A DNA stretch of 55,577 bases from Cephaloticoccus primus. GTDB taxonomy: Bacteria; Verrucomicrobiota; Verrucomicrobiia; Opitutales; Opitutaceae. Both the position numbers and the translations under genes were made by a program. The notes under the pieces were generated by a model, which saw only the letters and a program-made list of their open reading frames with translations, did no database searches and was not told the DNA's origin. Below are positions 52,743-55,577 of this stretch, in pieces; the stretch's first letter is position 1, and each line of letters opens with the position of its first letter. The DNA lies in contig NZ_LSZQ01000049.1 of assembly GCF_001580015.1 (NCBI RefSeq), positions 1-55,577 of the forward strand, in the 5' to 3' direction.

Positions 52743-53503
52743 CACGCCAACTCCAGCTCAAGCCCGACCGGACAGTGGTCGCTGCCCATGACCCCGGGCT
52801 CGATCCACGCGCGCTTGAGCTGCGGCGCGAGTGCCCGGGAGACCATGAAGTAATCGATCCGCCAGCCGATGTTTCTGGGGCGCGCCCCCGCGCGATAGCT
52901 CCACCACGTGTAATGGCCGCCGCCGCTCTCGAAGTGGCGGAAGGTGTCGATAAACCCCGCGTCCAGATAGTCGCGAAAGCCCGCGCGCTCTTCGTCGGAG
53001 AAGCCGGGGTTGCCCACGTTTTCCTTTGGGCGGGCGAGATCGATCTCCTCGTGCGCGACATTGAGGTCGCCGCAAAACACGACCGGCTTCGTCTTCTCCA
53101 GCTCGCACACGTAGTCGAGGAACGCGCGATCCCAGGCCTGGCGAAAACCGATCCGCGCCAGCCCGTCCTGCGCGTTGGGCACGTACACGCCCACGAACCA
53201 GAATGCGTCGAACTCCGCCGTGATCGCACGGCCCTCGGCATCGTGCTCGGGCGAGCCGATCCCCGAGCGCACGCTCAGCGGCTGCGTGCGCGTAAAAAGC
53301 GCCGTGCCGCTGTAGCCTTTTTTTTGCGCGGCGTTCCAGTGCAGCCCGTAGCCGCTCGGCCAAGCCACGCCCTGCACATCGCCCGGCAGCGCCTTCACCT
53401 CTTGTAGGAAAATCACGTCGGCATCGGCGCCGTGCATCCAGTCGAGGAGCCCCTTGCCCAAAGCGGCGCGCACGCCATTCACATTCCACGAGACAAGTTT
53501 CAT
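52742..53503 (-). CDS. xthA: Exodeoxyribonuclease III (AP endonuclease)
   Basis: DNA base-excision repair enzyme, 253 residues. The ATG at 53503 starts at the family N-terminus MKLVSWNVNGVRAA, and the frame upstream is not conserved. Catalytic and metal residues are visible in 'IFLQEVKALPGDV' (Glu), VVFCGDLNVAHEEIDLARP (Asp, Asn) and the closing 'GSDHCPVGLEL' (Asp, His). First gene of the xthA-SET-pncC operon. Its stop overlaps the SET start. It is divergent from the PLP enzyme, 89 bases away. Confidence 0.96.
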   Translation of the reverse strand: MKLVSWNVNGVRAALGKGLLDWMHGADADVIFLQEVKALPGDVQGVAWPSGYGLHWNAAQKKGYSGTALFTRTQPLSVRSGIGSPEHDAEGRAITAEFDAFWFVGVYVPNAQDGLARIGFRQAWDRAFLDYVCELEKTKPVVFCGDLNVAHEEIDLARPKENVGNPGFSDEERAGFRDYLDAGFIDTFRHFESGGGHYTWWSYRAGARPRNIGWRIDYFMVSRALAPQLKRAWIEPGVMGSDHCPVGLELELA

Positions 53504-53592
53504 TCGCCCGGGCAGTGAAGCGGGGCCGCACTTCATGACGCAAGCGGGGATTGCCTCGGCCCGCCGCGATAAGCGAGGCTGCCCGTTTTTAC

Positions 53593-55230
53593 ATGGCGTT
53601 CCAACCCATCCCCCTTGGCCAGCCCATCCCTGACTTGCCACACGCCGTCTCGTGTAGCCTGCCCACCATGCATGCCGTCCGCGGTTACGAGACCAAGGCC
53701 TCCGAGATCATCGACGCCATGCGCAGCGGCTACCCGCGCTTCGTCCTGAATCGCTTCGTCAAACAACTCACCGCACACTACGCGCAGCAGCGTGGCTGCG
53801 CCGCGGCGGCCAGCGGAGCACCCAGCCCAGACGCAAACGCCGCGCCGCGCCGCCTCTGGCTCACCAGCTCGGCCCCTATGGCCGCCGCCCTCCAGGCCGA
53901 GCTCGCCGCAACTGCCAGCGGTGCCCCCGCAACTCAAGGCGCCCAGGCAGCGGATACCGCTCCTGCCCAAACCACGCGCACACCAAACATCGAGCTCCAC
54001 GACTTTGACGGAATCGCGGGCCTCTCGCATCCCGACAACCCCGCACTCGCGCAGCGTGCCCACGTCTTTTTGCAAAACACGGGCGGCTTCCTCTCTTCGC
54101 GCGCCGCCGAAGATCGGCTCCACGCACTCGGGCTGGCGCCTGCGCCGCAGCACGAAGCCGCGCGCCCGCACGCTGAAGCACTCGCCCACATCCGGCGCGC
54201 ACTCGCGCCGCTATTCGCGGGCTGCGCGCCCACAACGCTGCTCCCCGCAAGCTGCGGGATGAATGCGCTCTACGCCTCGTTTTGCGCGCTGGCCGAGCGC
54301 CAAGCCGCGCGCGGTCGCCGCACATGGGTGCAGCTCGGCTGGCTGTACCTCGACACGATCGCACTGCTCAAGCGGCACGCGCAGCAGCAGGCGCAGCCCG
54401 GCGACTACATTTACCTGCCCGATGTCTGCGACCTCGCCGCGCTCGAAACGCTCTTTGCCCGACGCGGTGCGGAAATCGCGGGCATCGTCATCGAAGCGCC
54501 AACCAACCCGCTGATCCAGACGCCCGACCTCGCCGCGATCTACACGCTCGCGCGACGCCACGGCGCCGCCGTGATCGCCGACCCCTCGGTCGCCTCCGTC
54601 TACTCGGTCGACGTGCTGCCACATGCGGACGTCGTCGCCACCAGCTTGACCAAATACACGGCCAGCGAAGGCGACCTCGTCGCGGGCCTGGTCGTCGTCA
54701 ACCCGCAGCACCCCGAGGCCGATTCGTTGCGGCGCGACATCGCCGCGCGGCTTGAGCCCGTCTACCCGCGCGACCTCGCGCGACTCGCCTGCCAGATTGA
54801 TGACACGCGCGCCGTCCTCGCACAGATCCAGCGCAGCGTGCCCATCGTCGCCGCGTGGCTCCAGGCACACCCTGCGGTCAAGGAAGTCGCCTGGGCGCAC
54901 TCGCCGAAAACGCGCGCCAATTACGAAAAAATCGCACGCGCCCCCGGCGCCGTTGGCGGCCTCATCTCCTTCGCGCTGCACGCACCGATTGAGAAGTTCT
55001 ACGATGCCGTGCCGCTACCAAAAGGCGCGAGCTTCGGGATGAAAACCACGCTGCTGTGCCCCTTTATCTACCTCGCCCACTACGATCTGGTGACCAGCGA
55101 GGCGGGCCGTAGCGAGCTCGCCGCCAGCGGCATTGCACCCGAGCTGCTGCGCCTCTCGGTCGGCACCGAGCCGGTCGAGGAAATCCTTGCCGCGCTCGAC
55201 ATCGGGCTGCGCCAACCGGGCAATGGCTAA
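53593..55230 (+). CDS. Cys/Met-metabolism PLP-dependent enzyme (cystathionine gamma-synthase-like)
   Basis: About 545 residues. The ATG at 53593 is preferred over 53551. The first ~200 residues form an N-terminal region with low-complexity Ala/Gly/Pro stretches, in which ASGAP occurs twice (about residues 77 and 110). The PLP fold follows, with the N-terminal strand 'LLPASCGMNALYASFCALAE', 'VIEAPTNPLIQTPDLAAIY', the cofactor Asp in VIADPSVAS and the Schiff-base Lys in ATSLTKYTASEGD. Members make or break cystathionine/methionine precursors, and the exact reaction cannot be told. Typical family length is about 390-400, so the N-terminal extension is unusual. The next gene overlaps its stop. 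Confidence 0.87.
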   Translation: MAFQPIPLGQPIPDLPHAVSCSLPTMHAVRGYETKASEIIDAMRSGYPRFVLNRFVKQLTAHYAQQRGCAAAASGAPSPDANAAPRRLWLTSSAPMAAALQAELAATASGAPATQGAQAADTAPAQTTRTPNIELHDFDGIAGLSHPDNPALAQRAHVFLQNTGGFLSSRAAEDRLHALGLAPAPQHEAARPHAEALAHIRRALAPLFAGCAPTTLLPASCGMNALYASFCALAERQAARGRRTWVQLGWLYLDTIALLKRHAQQQAQPGDYIYLPDVCDLAALETLFARRGAEIAGIVIEAPTNPLIQTPDLAAIYTLARRHGAAVIADPSVASVYSVDVLPHADVVATSLTKYTASEGDLVAGLVVVNPQHPEADSLRRDIAARLEPVYPRDLARLACQIDDTRAVLAQIQRSVPIVAAWLQAHPAVKEVAWAHSPKTRANYEKIARAPGAVGGLISFALHAPIEKFYDAVPLPKGASFGMKTTLLCPFIYLAHYDLVTSEAGRSELAASGIAPELLRLSVGTEPVEEILAALDIGLRQPGNG

Positions 55231-55577
55231 GCGCAACACACTCCAAAGCCGCGCGGCAAATCGCAGCGCAAGCGCGGGCAGCGCCAGGGCCAAGGGCAGC
55301 GCAGTGCAAGCACCGGCCGAAGCGCACGCGGCGACTCACTGCCTGTTGACGATCAAGGCCGTGCCCAATGCACCGCGGAGCGAAGTCGTCGGCTGGCTCG
55401 GCGATGCGCTCAAGGTGCGGCTCAAGTCGCCGCCCGTTGACGGCAAGGCCAACGCCGAGCTGTGCCGCTACCTCGCCGAAGTGCTCGCGCTGCCCAAGTC
55501 CGCCGTGGCGCTGGCGACCGGCGGCGCCTCGCGCGAGAAGCGGCTGCGGATCGACGGGCTAAGCCTCGCGCAACTGC
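55223..55577 (+). CDS. DUF167/YggU-family protein, 3' end beyond the window
   Basis: The ATG at 55223 overlaps the stop of the previous gene (ATGGCTAA), so it is coupled. A basic Ala/Ser/Arg-rich leader of about 40 residues comes first, then the DUF167 domain: 'LTIKAVPNAPRSEVVGWLGD', 'LKVRLKSPPVDGKANAEL' and 'ATGGASREKRLRIDGL'. It is a small alpha/beta protein of unknown function. The reading frame is still open at the last base. Confidence 0.88.
   Translation, partial: MAKRNTLQSRAANRSASAGSARAKGSAVQAPAEAHAATHCLLTIKAVPNAPRSEVVGWLGDALKVRLKSPPVDGKANAELCRYLAEVLALPKSAVALATGGASREKRLRIDGLSLAQL

Overview
The window is chromosomal DNA from a GC-rich Gram-negative bacterium, most likely Verrucomicrobiota of the Opitutales/Opitutaceae type. 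This is an inference from PEP-CTERM proteins with autotransporter-like strands, a TIGR03067 protein, a one-chain PurL, the long form of IspG, a Gfo/Idh/MocA plus sugar-isomerase pair with twin-arginine signals, and TonB/LacI/glycosidase clusters. No 16S gene is present to confirm it. No tRNA, rRNA, CRISPR array, transposase or prophage was seen.

Layout. 1-2.8 kb: periplasmic TPR protein and two parts of an NitT/TauT-type ABC importer. 3.1-4.7 kb: mpl (peptidoglycan recycling). 4.8-10.4 kb: a small glycan-use locus (GH16 glucanase, TonB receptor, divergent LacI regulator). 10.5-12 kb: A/T-rich membrane glycosyltransferase-like gene. 12-17.1 kb: NAD(P)HX repair enzyme, the pdxJ-acpS-hypothetical operon, a membrane protein. 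17.2-19.8 kb: OmpW-like porin and rmuC. 19.9-21.8 kb: a PEP-CTERM gene, a mini Phd antitoxin, a TIGR03067 protein. 22.2-27.3 kb: dxr-rseP-ispG. 27.4-29.3 kb: tandem secreted paralogues. 29.8-32 kb: dnaA and a small conserved protein. 32-37.7 kb: GH20 hexosaminidase and the isomerase/oxidoreductase pair. 38.1-39.9 kb: rplM-rpsI and an HNH protein. 40.3-49.7 kb: purM, purF and purL, split by a second PEP-CTERM gene. 50.1-55.6 kb: SYLF-slyD, an xthA-SET-pncC operon, a PLP enzyme and a DUF167 protein cut by the window end.

Two unusual systems stand out. First, two paralogous A/T-rich PEP-CTERM surface proteins each carry a simple-sequence tract at the signal-peptide region. One has eight copies of an 8-base unit, the other an 11-base C tract. 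In both, the signal peptide is out of frame with the body as sequenced, and loss of a single unit would restore the full reading frame. They look like phase-variable (ON/OFF) surface genes, both caught OFF. Second, a family of roughly 300-350 bp intergenic elements occurs five times. Each has imperfect ~18 bp terminal inverted repeats and a fixed series of hairpins whose stems keep pairing through compensatory changes. Shorter hairpin modules with the same punctuation sit in other gene ends and, in frame, inside coding sequences. PurL carries several, including two near-identical 70-base copies, which helps explain its unusual length. This resembles in principle the palindromic elements that invade Rickettsia genes, but I do not recognise the family.
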